Shown here piece by piece: positions 1 through 8,635 of a stretch of 64,000 nucleotides of DNA. Both the position numbers and the translations under genes were made by a program. Position 1 is the stretch's first letter. Each line of letters begins with the position of its first letter. The notes beneath the pieces were generated by a model. The model was not told the DNA's origin, did no database searches, and was given only the letters and a program-made list of their open reading frames with translations. Source of the stretch: JADYZU01 sp964540965 (GTDB taxonomy: Bacteria > Pseudomonadota > Alphaproteobacteria > Rhodobacterales > Rhodobacteraceae); contig CAZIOT010000007.1 of the NCBI GenBank assembly GCA_964540965.1, positions 137,172-201,171 on the forward strand, read 5' to 3'.

Positions 1-172
1 TGATCGCCGAGGCCGTCAGCCGCGTGCCGTCATAGAACGCCTCGACATGGCCGCTGGCGATCAGCCGGCCCCGGGCATCTATCGCCAGATGGTCGGCGAC
101 CAGATTGGGCGTCATCTGCGCCGCGGCGACGTGCGGCAGGAGCAGGAAAAGGGCAAGGACCAGCCAGCGCAT
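1..172 (-). CDS. lptD: LPS-assembly protein LptD, N-terminal part (cut by window edge)
   Basis: Only the first 57 codons lie in the window. They encode a cleavable signal peptide (a hydrophobic LVLALFLLLP core followed by AAAQ), then the start of an OstA-like repeat with NLVADHLAIDARGRLIASG. LptD is the outer-membrane beta-barrel that inserts lipopolysaccharide into the outer leaflet; the periplasmic N-terminal OstA domain receives LPS from the Lpt bridge. The ATG shares one base with the lptG stop (TGATG), so the two are translationally coupled, and the order lptF-lptG-lptD is standard in Rhodobacterales. Identification rests on the N-terminus and context only. Confidence 0.8.
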   Translation of the reverse strand, partial: MRWLVLALFLLLPHVAAAQMTPNLVADHLAIDARGRLIASGHVEAFYDGTRLTASAI

Positions 173-1248
173 CAGCCGTCCTCGGTGTTGAACAGGATGC
201 CCAGCGCCAGCGCGATGCCGGCGACCGGCGGCGCCCAGGCGGCAAGGGCAGGGGGTATCTGCCCGGCCTCGCCCAGGATCTGGGCAAGGTTGCGGATGAA
301 ATACAGGCCAAAGGACAACAGCACCGCGCCCAGAACCATGATGCCCGTGCGCCCGCCGCGCTGCGGCCGCAGGGTAAAGGCGGCGCCGATCAGCACCATC
401 GCGACCAGAAACAGCGGCAGCGCCAGTTCGGTCTGGAAATAGACCTCGTGACGGCGGGCGGAAAACCCGGCGGCGCGCAGTTTCTGGATGAATCCCGGCA
501 GATCCCAGACCTGGACCGAGGACGGGGCGCCGAAACTGTCGCGGATCTGGTCGGGGGTCAGTGTCGAGGGCAGGGAATAGGCGTCATGCAGTTCCGCCGC
601 GGCCTCGGGATTCTCGGCCGCCAGCGGCCAGAGTTTCGCGCCCTCGATCGCCCAGGCGCCGTCGACCAGCGTGGCGCGTTCGGCGTCGATGCGCGTCTCG
701 GGCCGGCCATCGCTGCCGAAGGTGACAAAGGTCGCGTCGGTCAGTTCGGTGCCGTCCAGGTTGGTGCGCGCGGCGCCGATCACCGTCTGCCGCCCCTCGG
801 CGCTTTGCCGCAGCCACAGGCCCTGGTCCGACACCGCCAGAACCGAGCCGTCGATGCCGCCGGCACGCGCCTCGTAGGCGCGCGAGGTGGCGGCGACGAT
901 CGGGTTCAGGGCGGCCACCGCCAGCCCGCCGACCAGCAGCGTCATCGCCACGGGCGCGGCAAGCGCCAGGATCGCCGACCGCCCCGCCGCCCGCGTCACC
1001 ACCAGTTCCGACGACCGCGCCAGGGCCAGAAACAGCGCGATCCCGGTGAGGATCGCGATCAGCGGCAGGATGCGGTAGATGCCCTGCGGCACGTTCAGCA
1101 GCGCCAGCGTGACGATCTGGCCCATGGTCGCGGCATCGTCGGAAAACCGTCGCGCCTGTTCGATCAGATCGAGCAGGACCAAGATGGCGAAAAAGCCGCC
1201 AAAGAAGGTCATCAGGAAGCGGCGCGCGAAATAAAGGCGCAGGATCAT
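172..1248 (-). CDS. lptG: LPS export ABC transporter permease LptG
   Basis: A 358-residue YjgP/YjgQ-family permease of the inner-membrane LptB2FG complex, which pulls LPS from the membrane and feeds it to LptC/LptA. Hydrophobic segments lie near residues 10-32 and 55-75 and in a C-terminal cluster (about 270-355), with a large periplasmic beta-jellyroll region between them, as the family requires. The start is set at MILRLYFARR because this ATG overlaps the lptF stop codon in an ATGA arrangement; upstream in-frame sequence is only lptF in another frame. It forms an operon with lptF upstream and lptD downstream. Confidence 0.93.
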   Translation of the reverse strand: MILRLYFARRFLMTFFGGFFAILVLLDLIEQARRFSDDAATMGQIVTLALLNVPQGIYRILPLIAILTGIALFLALARSSELVVTRAAGRSAILALAAPVAMTLLVGGLAVAALNPIVAATSRAYEARAGGIDGSVLAVSDQGLWLRQSAEGRQTVIGAARTNLDGTELTDATFVTFGSDGRPETRIDAERATLVDGAWAIEGAKLWPLAAENPEAAAELHDAYSLPSTLTPDQIRDSFGAPSSVQVWDLPGFIQKLRAAGFSARRHEVYFQTELALPLFLVAMVLIGAAFTLRPQRGGRTGIMVLGAVLLSFGLYFIRNLAQILGEAGQIPPALAAWAPPVAGIALALGILFNTEDG

Positions 1249-2363
1249 GCCGGCACCGCCCGGTTCACCCGCCGCACCCGCGCCGCCCACCCCAAAAGCG
1301 CCATGGCCAGCACGACGCCGCTGGCCGAGGGCAGATAGATCAGCGGCCAAAGGCCCGGATCGGCACGGACCGCGGCGACGCAGGCCGCCTCGATCAGCTT
1401 GACCAGAATGACCAGCACGACCGCCAGCCCCATCTGCCGCCACAGTCCAAAGCGGCTGAACCCGCCCGTCATCAGCGCGGCAAAGCCGATCAGGGCGCCG
1501 GCAATCGCCAGGAGCGGCTGGGCAAAGCGGTCATGCCCCTCGGCCACCAGTTCGCCGGCGCTGGCGCCGGTCTCGGATTCCAGCGCCGGGGTCGGGAACA
1601 GCAGTTCCGCCGTGGTCAGTTCGCGCCTTGTCCGCCTGTCGCCGGCATCGCCGGGCATCAGGTCGCCGATGTCATAGGCAAGATCGGCGAAGGCGGTGGT
1701 GACCAGCCGGCGGTCAGCGTGGCGCAGGGTCTGGGCCAGGCCGGAAATCATCACCAGTTGCGGCCCGCTTTCGCCATGCACCAGATAGGCATTGGCGGCG
1801 GTATAGATCACCGATTCCACCGCCGACCGGCTGTCGGACAGGAAGATGTCGTGCAACTCTCCGCCCGGCGTGATGTCGCGGATATAGACGGTGACGCCCT
1901 CGGCCGGGGTCAGGAACTGGCCTTCCTGCAGCAGCCGGGCGGTGGCGTTCTCGGCAATCTCGGCCTGCTTCTCGTTCATCCGACCGATGCTGGCCGGCAC
2001 CAGCACATGGGTCAGCGCCGCGGTCAGCAGCGCCACCATCAGCCCGAACACCGCCACCGGTCGCGCCAGCCGGAACGGCGAAAACCCGGTCGCCTGCACC
2101 ACCACCAGCTCGGATTCGCCGGCCAGCCGGTTGGTGACATAGGTGGCGGCGACAAAGGCCGACAGCGGAAGGACGATGCGGATGATGTTGGGAAGCGACA
2201 GCAGCGTCAGTTCCAGGAACACCCCCGCCGATTGCCCGTCGGCGATCAGCTGGTCGAACAGCACCACGGCACGGTTGATCCAATAGACCATGACCAGCAC
2301 AAGCGCAAAGAACCCGAACAGCACGATCAGCCGGCGCATCAGGTATCTGTCGAATCGCGCCAA
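1245..2363 (-). CDS. lptF: LPS export ABC transporter permease LptF
   Basis: A 372-residue YjgP/YjgQ-family permease, the partner of LptG in the LptB2FG lipopolysaccharide extractor. The first transmembrane helix is near residues 11-30 (IVLFGFFALVLVMVYW). A periplasmic domain follows and further helices lie in the last 100 residues. It is the first gene of the lptF-lptG-lptD operon, divergent from pepA across a 131-base gap that must hold both promoters. Overlap with lptG is 4 bases. Assignment as F rather than G follows from operon order and family convention. Confidence 0.93.
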   Translation of the reverse strand: MARFDRYLMRRLIVLFGFFALVLVMVYWINRAVVLFDQLIADGQSAGVFLELTLLSLPNIIRIVLPLSAFVAATYVTNRLAGESELVVVQATGFSPFRLARPVAVFGLMVALLTAALTHVLVPASIGRMNEKQAEIAENATARLLQEGQFLTPAEGVTVYIRDITPGGELHDIFLSDSRSAVESVIYTAANAYLVHGESGPQLVMISGLAQTLRHADRRLVTTAFADLAYDIGDLMPGDAGDRRTRRELTTAELLFPTPALESETGASAGELVAEGHDRFAQPLLAIAGALIGFAALMTGGFSRFGLWRQMGLAVVLVILVKLIEAACVAAVRADPGLWPLIYLPSASGVVLAMALLGWAARVRRVNRAVPA

Positions 2364-2494
2364 GGATCGGTCCCGCCCTCATGTTCCGATACAGGATCTA
2401 GCCCAGCGGCCCGGCGGATTGAACCGCTATCCGCGCGACGCTGGCCATTCCGCCGATGCCCGGCTAGGACTTTGCCGTCCGTAGGAGAACTGCC

Positions 2495-3952
2495 ATGACC
2501 GAGCCCGCCGCCATCACCTTCCGCCCCATGGCCGAGGCGCAGACCGACAGCGGCCGGGTTGCCGTCCTTGTCGACCCCGAGGGCAAGCGCCCGCTGGCCG
2601 ACCTGCCCGCCGCCGCCCGCAAGAACGCCGAACGCCTGCTGGCCGATCCGCGCTGGACCGAGGCCAGGCCCGGCGACGGGTTCGAGATCGCCTTTCCCGC
2701 CGGTCTGGGTGCCGAGGCGCTGGTCGTGGTCAAGCTGCCCCGCCGCCCCGGTGTCGCCGAGGCGCGGGCCGCCGGCGCGACGCTGGCCCGCCTGCGCGGC
2801 AAGGGCGACCTGACCGTGCTGGCCGGGCGCAATCCGCAGGCGGCCGAGATCGCCTTCGGCCTTGCGCTGCGGGCCTATGATTTCACCGCGCATAAATCCG
2901 CCGCCCCGGCGCCGCAGGGCGCCGTCACCTTCCATGTCGCCGAACCCGAGGTCGTGGCCCGGGCCGCCACCCCCCTTGCCGCGCTGGCCGAAGGCGTGTT
3001 CTTCACCCGCGATCTGGTCAACGAGCCGGCCAATATCCTGACCACCGACGATTTCGCCGCGCGCCTTGCGGCGATGCAGGAACTGGGGCTCGAGGTCGAG
3101 ATCCTGGAAGAGGACGAACTGCGCCGGCTGGGCATGAACCTGCTTCTGTCGGTCGGGCAGGGGTCGGACAGCCCGTCCAAGGTCGTGGTCATGCGCTGGC
3201 AGGGCGGCGGCGACGAGGCGCCGGTGGCGCTGGTCGGCAAGGGCGTGGTCTTTGACACCGGCGGCATCAGCCTCAAGCCCGGCGCCGGGATGGAGGAGAT
3301 GACGATGGACATGGGCGGCGCCGCCGTCGTCGCCGGCGTCATGCGCACCCTTGCCCTGCGCAAGGCGCGGTCCAATGTCGTGGGCCTTGTCGGCATCGTC
3401 GAGAACATGCCTTCGGGCCATGCCACGCGGCCGGGCGATGTGGTCCGCTCGATGAAGGGCGATACGGTCGAGAACATCAACACCGATGCCGAGGGGCGCC
3501 TGGTTCTGGCCGATGTGCTCTGGTACGCGCAGGACCGTTTCGCGCCGGTGGCGATGGTCAACCTGGCCACGCTGACCGGGGCGATGATGGTGGCGCTTGG
3601 CGCGGAATATGCCGGGATCTTTGCCAATGACGACCGGCTCTGGTCGGGGATCGCCGCGGCGGCCGGGGCCGAGGGCGAGGGCGCCTGGCGGATGCCGCTG
3701 GGCGCCGGCTATGCCGAGACGCTGAAATCGCGGATCGCCGACATGAAGAACGTCGGCGGGCGCGAGGGCGGCGCCTGCATCGCCGCCGAATTCCTGCGCA
3801 AATTCGTCAAGGACGGCACGCCCTGGGCGCATATGGACATTGCCGGCGTGACCTTGACGAAATCGGACAAGGGATTGGCGCCCAAGGGCGCGACCGGCTG
3901 GGGCGTGATGACGCTTAACCGTCTGATTGCCGATGGTTACGAGGCAAAGTGA
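2495..3952 (+). CDS. pepA: Leucyl aminopeptidase (M17 family)
   Basis: A 485-residue cytosolic M17 metalloaminopeptidase that removes N-terminal residues, preferentially Leu, from peptides using two divalent metal ions. The signature NTDAEGRL is at residues 329-336, giving ligands D331 and E333 and the catalytic Arg335. The other metal-binding stretch GKGVVFDTGG places Lys249 and Asp254. All of these are offset by exactly 21 from the E. coli PepA numbering (K270, D275, D352, E354, R356). The ATG follows a GGAG-type ribosome site. Divergence from lptF next to an lpt operon is the normal Rhodobacterales arrangement, and the stop overlaps a possible GTG start of holC. Confidence 0.96.
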   Translation: MTEPAAITFRPMAEAQTDSGRVAVLVDPEGKRPLADLPAAARKNAERLLADPRWTEARPGDGFEIAFPAGLGAEALVVVKLPRRPGVAEARAAGATLARLRGKGDLTVLAGRNPQAAEIAFGLALRAYDFTAHKSAAPAPQGAVTFHVAEPEVVARAATPLAALAEGVFFTRDLVNEPANILTTDDFAARLAAMQELGLEVEILEEDELRRLGMNLLLSVGQGSDSPSKVVVMRWQGGGDEAPVALVGKGVVFDTGGISLKPGAGMEEMTMDMGGAAVVAGVMRTLALRKARSNVVGLVGIVENMPSGHATRPGDVVRSMKGDTVENINTDAEGRLVLADVLWYAQDRFAPVAMVNLATLTGAMMVALGAEYAGIFANDDRLWSGIAAAAGAEGEGAWRMPLGAGYAETLKSRIADMKNVGGREGGACIAAEFLRKFVKDGTPWAHMDIAGVTLTKSDKGLAPKGATGWGVMTLNRLIADGYEAK

Positions 3953-3957
3953 ATGTG

Positions 3958-4431
3958 ATGCCTGAGGTCTGGTTTTATCACCTGACCGAAACCCCGGCCG
4001 AGGATCTGCTGCCGGTGCTGCTGCTTCGCGCGCTCGATGGCGGTCACCGTGTCGAATTGCGCGGCACCGATCCCGCCCGGATGGAGCGGCTGGATCAGGC
4101 CCTCTGGCTGCAACCGGCGGACGGGTTCCTGGCCCATGGCCTTGCCGGCGGGCCGCAGGATGCGCGGCAGCCGGTGCTGCTGACGGTGGCGGGGCAAACG
4201 GCCACGAACGGCGCCGATTTCCTTGTCGCCCTCGACGGGGCCGAGGTCACGGCGGCGGAATGTGCCGCCCTGTTCCGCGCCGCGGTGGTCTTTGACGGCA
4301 ACGATTCCTCCGCCCTTGCCATCGCCCGCGACCAGTGGCGGATGACCGGCGCCGCCGGCCTTGCCGCGCAATACTGGACGCGCGAGGGCGGGCGTTGGAC
4401 GAAAAAGCAGGAACGCGCGGCGCAGTCTTGA
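3958..4431 (+). CDS. holC: DNA polymerase III subunit chi
   Basis: A 157-residue HolC-family protein starting MPEVWFYHLTE, the typical N-terminus of alphaproteobacterial chi. Chi links the clamp loader (through psi, usually unrecognised in this group) to single-stranded DNA-binding protein at the replication fork. A GTG at 3949 overlapping the pepA stop (GTGA) would add three residues; I prefer the ATG at 3958 because family members start a few residues before FYHLT, but either is possible. The gene is co-directional with pepA with no room for a promoter, so it is probably co-transcribed, as seen in many proteobacteria. Confidence 0.87.
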   Translation: MPEVWFYHLTETPAEDLLPVLLLRALDGGHRVELRGTDPARMERLDQALWLQPADGFLAHGLAGGPQDARQPVLLTVAGQTATNGADFLVALDGAEVTAAECAALFRAAVVFDGNDSSALAIARDQWRMTGAAGLAAQYWTREGGRWTKKQERAAQS

Positions 4432-4492
4432 TGCAGGTCATGGCGGGCGGCGGCCGCAAGCCTTCAGGATGCAGCGCAAAACGGAGGATGCG

Positions 4493-4975
4493 ATGACGAT
4501 CAGGACGGGCGGATGCCAGTGCGGCGCGGTGCGGTTCCGGGCGGAAAGCCTGCTCGACAACCCGCATGTCTGCCATTGCCGCATGTGTCAAAAGGCCACC
4601 GGCGGCTTCTTTGCCGCGCTTGTCGGCGTTCCCGACAGCGATCTGGCGTGGACGCGCGGGGAACCGGCGGTGTTCCGGTCGTCGGAACATGTCGAGCGCG
4701 GCTTTTGCCGCGATTGCGGCACGCCGCTGTTCTATCACGATGTCAACGGCCGGCATCATTCGCTGACCATCGCCAGTTTCGACGATCCGGCGGCGATCCC
4801 GCTGGTGTTCGAATCCGGCCTGGCCACCCGCCTGCCGCAGGTGGCGCAACTGGGCCATGTCCCGGTCGAGGATTTCGAGAGCGACAGCCCCGACTGGGCC
4901 GCCGCCATCGCCGCGACCACCCGCCAGCACCCTGATTACGAGACCTTTGACGATGACGAGGATTTCCCGGTCTGA
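4493..4975 (+). CDS. GFA/CENP-V family zinc protein
   Basis: A 160-residue protein of the GFA (glutathione-dependent formaldehyde-activating enzyme) superfamily. It carries the zinc-binding cysteine pattern: CQCG near the N-terminus, CHCRMCQ about 20 residues later, and CRDCGTPLFY in the middle. The family includes the enzyme that condenses formaldehyde with glutathione, but most members have no tested activity, so the substrate is unknown here. The start ATG at 4493 follows a clear GGAGG five bases upstream; an in-frame extension back to 4361 overlaps holC and looks non-coding. Confidence 0.85.
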   Translation: MTIRTGGCQCGAVRFRAESLLDNPHVCHCRMCQKATGGFFAALVGVPDSDLAWTRGEPAVFRSSEHVERGFCRDCGTPLFYHDVNGRHHSLTIASFDDPAAIPLVFESGLATRLPQVAQLGHVPVEDFESDSPDWAAAIAATTRQHPDYETFDDDEDFPV

Positions 4976-5038
4976 TCCGGCTTGACGCGGCGCGCGCGGC
5001 GGGCCTTTGATCGCGCCACCGCAGAACGGGAATGAACC

Positions 5039-5524
5039 ATGCGCCCTCTTGCCATCCTTGCCGCCGCCGCCATGCTGGTCAGCCTGTTCATGCCCTGGAC
5101 TTCGGTCGACCTGCCTGGGCTTGCCGGGGGCGCCATACCATGGGACCTGATCGGTTCCATCGAGCCGACGATGGACAACCTGCAGGCCCTGATCGACACG
5201 CTGCCGTGGCAGGTGCTGCTGGTGCTGGCAAGCTTTCCGCTGGCGGCGCTGTTCCTGCTGTTCGCGCTGTTCGGCCTGCCGTCGCGCATCCTGGCGCTGC
5301 TGGCCGGCGGCATCGGGGTCGGCACCATCGGCTGGGGTATTTGGCAAGGCTATTCCGCCGCGCGTCAGGCGACTGCGGGTCTGGGGGTCGAACTGCCCAG
5401 CGGCATGATGCAGGACGCGCTGCGCTCGGCCGCCGGGATGATCGGCGCCGGCGGCTGGGCCTGGGGCGGCGGTGCGCTGATTCTGTTCCTGGCCGGGCTC
5501 TTCGGTTTCGGCCGCCGCATCTGA
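5039..5524 (+). CDS. Conserved hypothetical membrane protein
   Basis: A 161-residue protein I do not recognise by family. It starts with a hydrophobic segment (ILAAAAMLVSLFMPW), followed by an amphipathic stretch, then helices near residues 58-80 and 83-100 and a last one near 140-158, giving about four membrane spans. The N-terminal layout, a helix followed by a short PWTS loop, resembles many small bacterial four-helix membrane proteins. Its stop codon abuts the ATG of the methyltransferase gene with no spacer, so the two are co-translated. Function unknown. Confidence 0.7.
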   Translation: MRPLAILAAAAMLVSLFMPWTSVDLPGLAGGAIPWDLIGSIEPTMDNLQALIDTLPWQVLLVLASFPLAALFLLFALFGLPSRILALLAGGIGVGTIGWGIWQGYSAARQATAGLGVELPSGMMQDALRSAAGMIGAGGWAWGGGALILFLAGLFGFGRRI

Positions 5525-6175
5525 ATGGCCTTCACCGATCCGGCCTCGGTCGCGGCCTATGCCGACGATGCCGCCCGCAAGGTGCCGGGTCTGGCCGATC
5601 TGCACCGCATGGTGGCGCTGATCCTGGGCGAAACCGCGCCGCCCGCCGCCCGGGTTTTGGTCGTCGGCGCCGGCGGCGGGATGGAGATTGCGGCGCTGGC
5701 CGCCGCCCATCCCGGCTGGCACTTTGACGGCGTGGACCCATCGCCGGCGATGCTGGCGCAGGCCCGCGCCGCGACGGCAGGCCATGCCGGGCGGGTGACG
5801 CTTGCCGAAGGCACCGCTGATGACGCGCCGGATGGACCGTTCGACGCCGCCACCTGCCTTCTGGTGCTGCATTTCCTCGACCGCGACGCCCGGCTTGCCA
5901 CGCTGCGCGCCATCCGCCGCCGCCTGCGCCCCGGCGCGGCCCTGGTCACAGCCCATCATGCCCCGCCCGCCGGGCCCTGGCTGGCGCGGACCGCTGCCTT
6001 TGCCCTTGGGCCGGGTGCCGACCCGGCGCAGGCAGCGGCTTCGGCCCGGACCATGGCGGAACGGTTGCCGCTCCTCACGCCCGATGCCGAGGAAGCCCTG
6101 CTGCACGAGGCGGGATTCGCGCAGGTTGACCTGTTCTGGGCCGCCTTGTCGTTCCGCGGCTGGATCGCGCGGTAG
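5525..6175 (+). CDS. Class I SAM-dependent methyltransferase
   Basis: A 216-residue soluble protein with the Rossmann-like SAM-binding fold. Motif I is VLVVGAGGGMEIAAL (about residues 41-55), with an acidic residue in FDGVDPSPAMLA (motif II) and a motif-IV-like ATCLLVLHFLDRD. This pattern fits the UbiE/COQ5-like or methyltransferase-12 families. The substrate cannot be read from sequence. Translation starts immediately after the stop of the preceding membrane protein gene, implying a two-gene operon. Confidence 0.85.
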   Translation: MAFTDPASVAAYADDAARKVPGLADLHRMVALILGETAPPAARVLVVGAGGGMEIAALAAAHPGWHFDGVDPSPAMLAQARAATAGHAGRVTLAEGTADDAPDGPFDAATCLLVLHFLDRDARLATLRAIRRRLRPGAALVTAHHAPPAGPWLARTAAFALGPGADPAQAAASARTMAERLPLLTPDAEEALLHEAGFAQVDLFWAALSFRGWIAR

Positions 6176-6183
6176 GGCGGCCC

Positions 6184-6762
6184 TTAGCGGGTCAGCACCA
6201 GCGTGCCCGCCTCGATCTCGATCCGGGAAAAGCGGTGCAGATAGGCCATGCCCAGAAGCGAGCCCGCCATCTCTCCGCCATTGACCACCGCGCGCACATC
6301 GGTGTCGGTCACCGGGCCGAAGGTCACGTTGTCCAGCGTGACCGGCGCCGTTTCGACCGATCCGTTCGCCGTCTGCGCCTGACCGAAGAAGGTCAGCCCC
6401 GCCAGGTCGATACCGGCGCGGGCGGCATCCGCGCGCGTCAGCACGATGTCGCTCGCGCCGGTGTCGACGATAAAGTCGATGGGCGTGCCGTTCACCACAA
6501 CCGTCGCATGGTAATGGCCGTCGCGACCCACCGGAAGTTCGATCCGGCCGTCCTCCATCACCGCCTGCATCGGCGCGACCTGGCCGCGGATGTCCTGCCA
6601 AAGGCCGTAGCCCGCGACGAGGCCGACAAAGATCAGCGCCCATACCGCGATCTGCTGCAGGCTGCGGCCAGGGTTGCCGCGCATCTGCATGAGAAACCAG
6701 CCCAGAAGGGCGGCGGCCAGCAGGGCTAGCCAGATGAAGCGGGCGGTCAGGTCGGCGTCCAT
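6184..6762 (-). CDS. Retropepsin-like aspartic protease, membrane anchored
   Basis: A 192-residue protein with two N-terminal membrane helices (about residues 8-26 and 38-55) and a C-terminal clan-AA aspartic protease domain. The catalytic motif is DFIVDTGASDIVL (Asp-Thr-Gly at roughly residues 97-99), followed by the family's LLGMAYLHRF near the end. This is the TIGR02281 type, a single-lobe protease that must dimerise to form the active site and is probably periplasmic facing. The ATG at 6762 is chosen over a GTG one codon upstream. Convergent with the methyltransferase gene; substrate unknown. Confidence 0.87.
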   Translation of the reverse strand: MDADLTARFIWLALLAAALLGWFLMQMRGNPGRSLQQIAVWALIFVGLVAGYGLWQDIRGQVAPMQAVMEDGRIELPVGRDGHYHATVVVNGTPIDFIVDTGASDIVLTRADAARAGIDLAGLTFFGQAQTANGSVETAPVTLDNVTFGPVTDTDVRAVVNGGEMAGSLLGMAYLHRFSRIEIEAGTLVLTR

Positions 6763-6778
6763 CACCCCAATCTAGGGG

Positions 6779-7405
6779 CTAGCCCGCCAGTCCGCCAGAG
6801 CGCAGCCCGTCAAGAATGAACTGGATGGCCAGCGCCGCCAGCAGCATGCCCAGAACCCGCGTCACCACGTTGATGCCGACCCGGCCCAGCACCCGCTCGA
6901 TCAGCGGCGCGATGGCGAAGGTGGCCAGCACGACAGCCAGGTTCGCCGCCAGCACAAGCGCGATGATGACGAGATCCGCCGTGCCCTCGGCGCGGCTGGC
7001 GAACAGGATGATCGTGGTGATGGCACCGGGACCGACGATCAGCGGAATGGCCAGCGGAAACACCGAAGGGTCATGGCCGGGATCGGCGCCGTCCTCGGCA
7101 TTGCCGCGCCGCCGGGTCTGCCGCCGCTCGAACAGCATGTCGAGCGCGGTGAGGAACAGAAGGATGCCGCCGGCGATGCGGAAGGCCGGGATGGTGATGC
7201 CGACAAAGGCCAGCACCGCCTCGCCCAGCAGCAGGAACACCAGCATCAGCACGCCGGCGACCATGCAGGCACGGCGGCCGATGGCGCGGCGATGCGCCGG
7301 ATCCATGCCCTGGGTCAACGCCATGTAAAGCGGCGCCAGCCCCGGCGGGTCGATGATGATGAACATCGTCGTGAAGGCGGTGATGATGGCGGCAAGATCG
7401 CTCAT
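6779..7405 (-). CDS. MarC family integral membrane protein
   Basis: A 208-residue MarC/UPF0056 protein with about six transmembrane helices. It starts with the characteristic MSDLAAIITAFTTMFIIIDP, followed by GLAPLYMALT, and has the conserved IPLIVGPGAITTII segment in the middle. The family was once linked to multiple antibiotic resistance, but that role was withdrawn and its transport function is unknown. The start at 7405 gives the normal family length; longer in-frame reading is antisense to the next gene. A short cytosolic loop rich in Arg (ERRQTRRRGN) separates the two halves. Confidence 0.9.
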   Translation of the reverse strand: MSDLAAIITAFTTMFIIIDPPGLAPLYMALTQGMDPAHRRAIGRRACMVAGVLMLVFLLLGEAVLAFVGITIPAFRIAGGILLFLTALDMLFERRQTRRRGNAEDGADPGHDPSVFPLAIPLIVGPGAITTIILFASRAEGTADLVIIALVLAANLAVVLATFAIAPLIERVLGRVGINVVTRVLGMLLAALAIQFILDGLRSGGLAG

Positions 7406-7522
7406 GGCCGCAACCTGACCGCGGCGGGGGATTCGGTCAACGGGGGCGATCACCCTTGGGTGAACGCGTCTGGCGGCGGCCGTGGCCTTGGCTATTGTAG
7501 CGCCAGAAAGCGAAGGTGGCCG

Positions 7523-8377
7523 ATGCGTTCCGTTCTTGCCCTTGCCCTTGTCCTGTGGCCCGCGATCACGCCGGCCGAGGAGATTGCCGGCGCCGATGCC
7601 GTCTTTGACGGTGACCTGGCCCAGTGCAGCAAACGGCCCTGGGACGCGGCCTTTGCCGATTGCCTTGCCACGCTTGGTGCCGCCGAACCCGCGGTCGCCC
7701 TTGCCGAACGGCTTCTTGCCGACCCCGAAATCGCCACCGCCGGCGTGCTGACCGGTTTCGCAGAGCGTGGCACGGTCGATCTTGGCACCGTCCTTTTCCC
7801 GGCAATGGCCAATGGCAACCTGCAGGCGCTGTTCCTGAACGGCACCCCGCCGCTGCTGTCGCCGATGGCGCTTGCGTTCGCCGTGCCCGGCGACCGCGCC
7901 GCGATGGCGCTGCGCGCCACCCACCCCGAGGCGATGGCGGCCGGCCCGCCCGAGGCCACGGGCTATCGCGACCTGCCCGGCGGCGGCCAGCGTTTCGTGC
8001 TGACCGACCGCATCACCGAAGGCTGCCGTGCCTGCGCGGTGCTGGCGGTGCAGGTCGGTTATGCCGATTTCGCCGACGGCACATTGCGCGACAGCCGCGC
8101 CGCCGCCTGGGTCGCCCCCGAGGTCGCGCTGGAGGGCGAGGCGGCGCTTGCCGCGATGCTGGCGGGCGACGCCGCTGTGCTGCAGTACCGGCTGCTGGTC
8201 GCCGGCCACGATACCGGCCCGGCCGATGGCGTCACCGGGCCACGGACTCTGGCCGAACTCGACGCCTTCCTGGCTGAAAACTGCCTGCCGTCGCGGGTGG
8301 CGGAGCCCGAGATCCGCGAACCGTCGCTGCGCGTGCTGGCGGGGCTTGACGCGCCGGCCTGCGGCGGCGCGGAGTAG
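7523..8377 (+). CDS. Secreted protein with C-terminal peptidoglycan-binding-like domain
   Basis: A 284-residue exported protein. The signal peptide is MRSVLALALVLWPAITPAEE with a cleavage site after TPA. The body has paired cysteines (CSKRPWDAAFADC, CRAC) consistent with periplasmic disulfides. Near the end, QYRLLVAGHDTGPADGVTGPRTLAELDAF matches the helical PG_binding_1 pattern (length, Gly-Pro-Asp-Gly and the P-T-L turn). It might be a periplasmic envelope protein, but no catalytic domain is visible. The ATG is chosen because it begins the signal peptide; the reading frame stays open 450 bases upstream without evidence of coding. Confidence 0.75.
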   Translation: MRSVLALALVLWPAITPAEEIAGADAVFDGDLAQCSKRPWDAAFADCLATLGAAEPAVALAERLLADPEIATAGVLTGFAERGTVDLGTVLFPAMANGNLQALFLNGTPPLLSPMALAFAVPGDRAAMALRATHPEAMAAGPPEATGYRDLPGGGQRFVLTDRITEGCRACAVLAVQVGYADFADGTLRDSRAAAWVAPEVALEGEAALAAMLAGDAAVLQYRLLVAGHDTGPADGVTGPRTLAELDAFLAENCLPSRVAEPEIREPSLRVLAGLDAPACGGAE

Positions 8378-8448
8378 GCCGCGGCGGCAACACAGGCGCC
8401 GCCCCTCGGCCTGCGGCCGCCCTGTCAGCCTCATCAGACTCGCGGCGG

Positions 8449-8608
8449 CATCCCCCGGGATATTTGCGCGCAAACCGTCCCGCAAGAAACCAGCCCCATG
8501 ACGATCCCTGCGTCCCCGCCTGTTCCGCGATGCCGCCACCAGGCTGAGACTTCCTTGCCCCCATTCTTCGTCCACAAATATCCCGGGGCCCGGGGCAGCG
8601 CCCCGGGG
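8449..8608. repeat. Dispersed composite repeat, copy A (two inverted cores plus GC hairpin)
   Basis: The gap between two convergent genes holds a plus-orientation core CCCCCGGGATATTTG at 8452-8466 and a minus-orientation core ATTCTTCGTCCACAAATATC at 8563-8582 running into CCCGGGG. A GC-rich hairpin follows (CCCGGGG at 8589-8595 with CCCCGGG at 8601-8607). The same core recurs at 42.5, 55.2, 58.5 and 63.9 kb. No gene is visible in the gap. Confidence 0.8.
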
Positions 8609-8635
8609 GCCGGGCGCGTGCGGTACGCAGGACGC

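Noticed and set aside
8378..8635. CRISPR array or IS remnant in the repeat-rich gap
   Set aside because: Repeats are inverted and few, with no regular spacers, no cas genes and no transposase.
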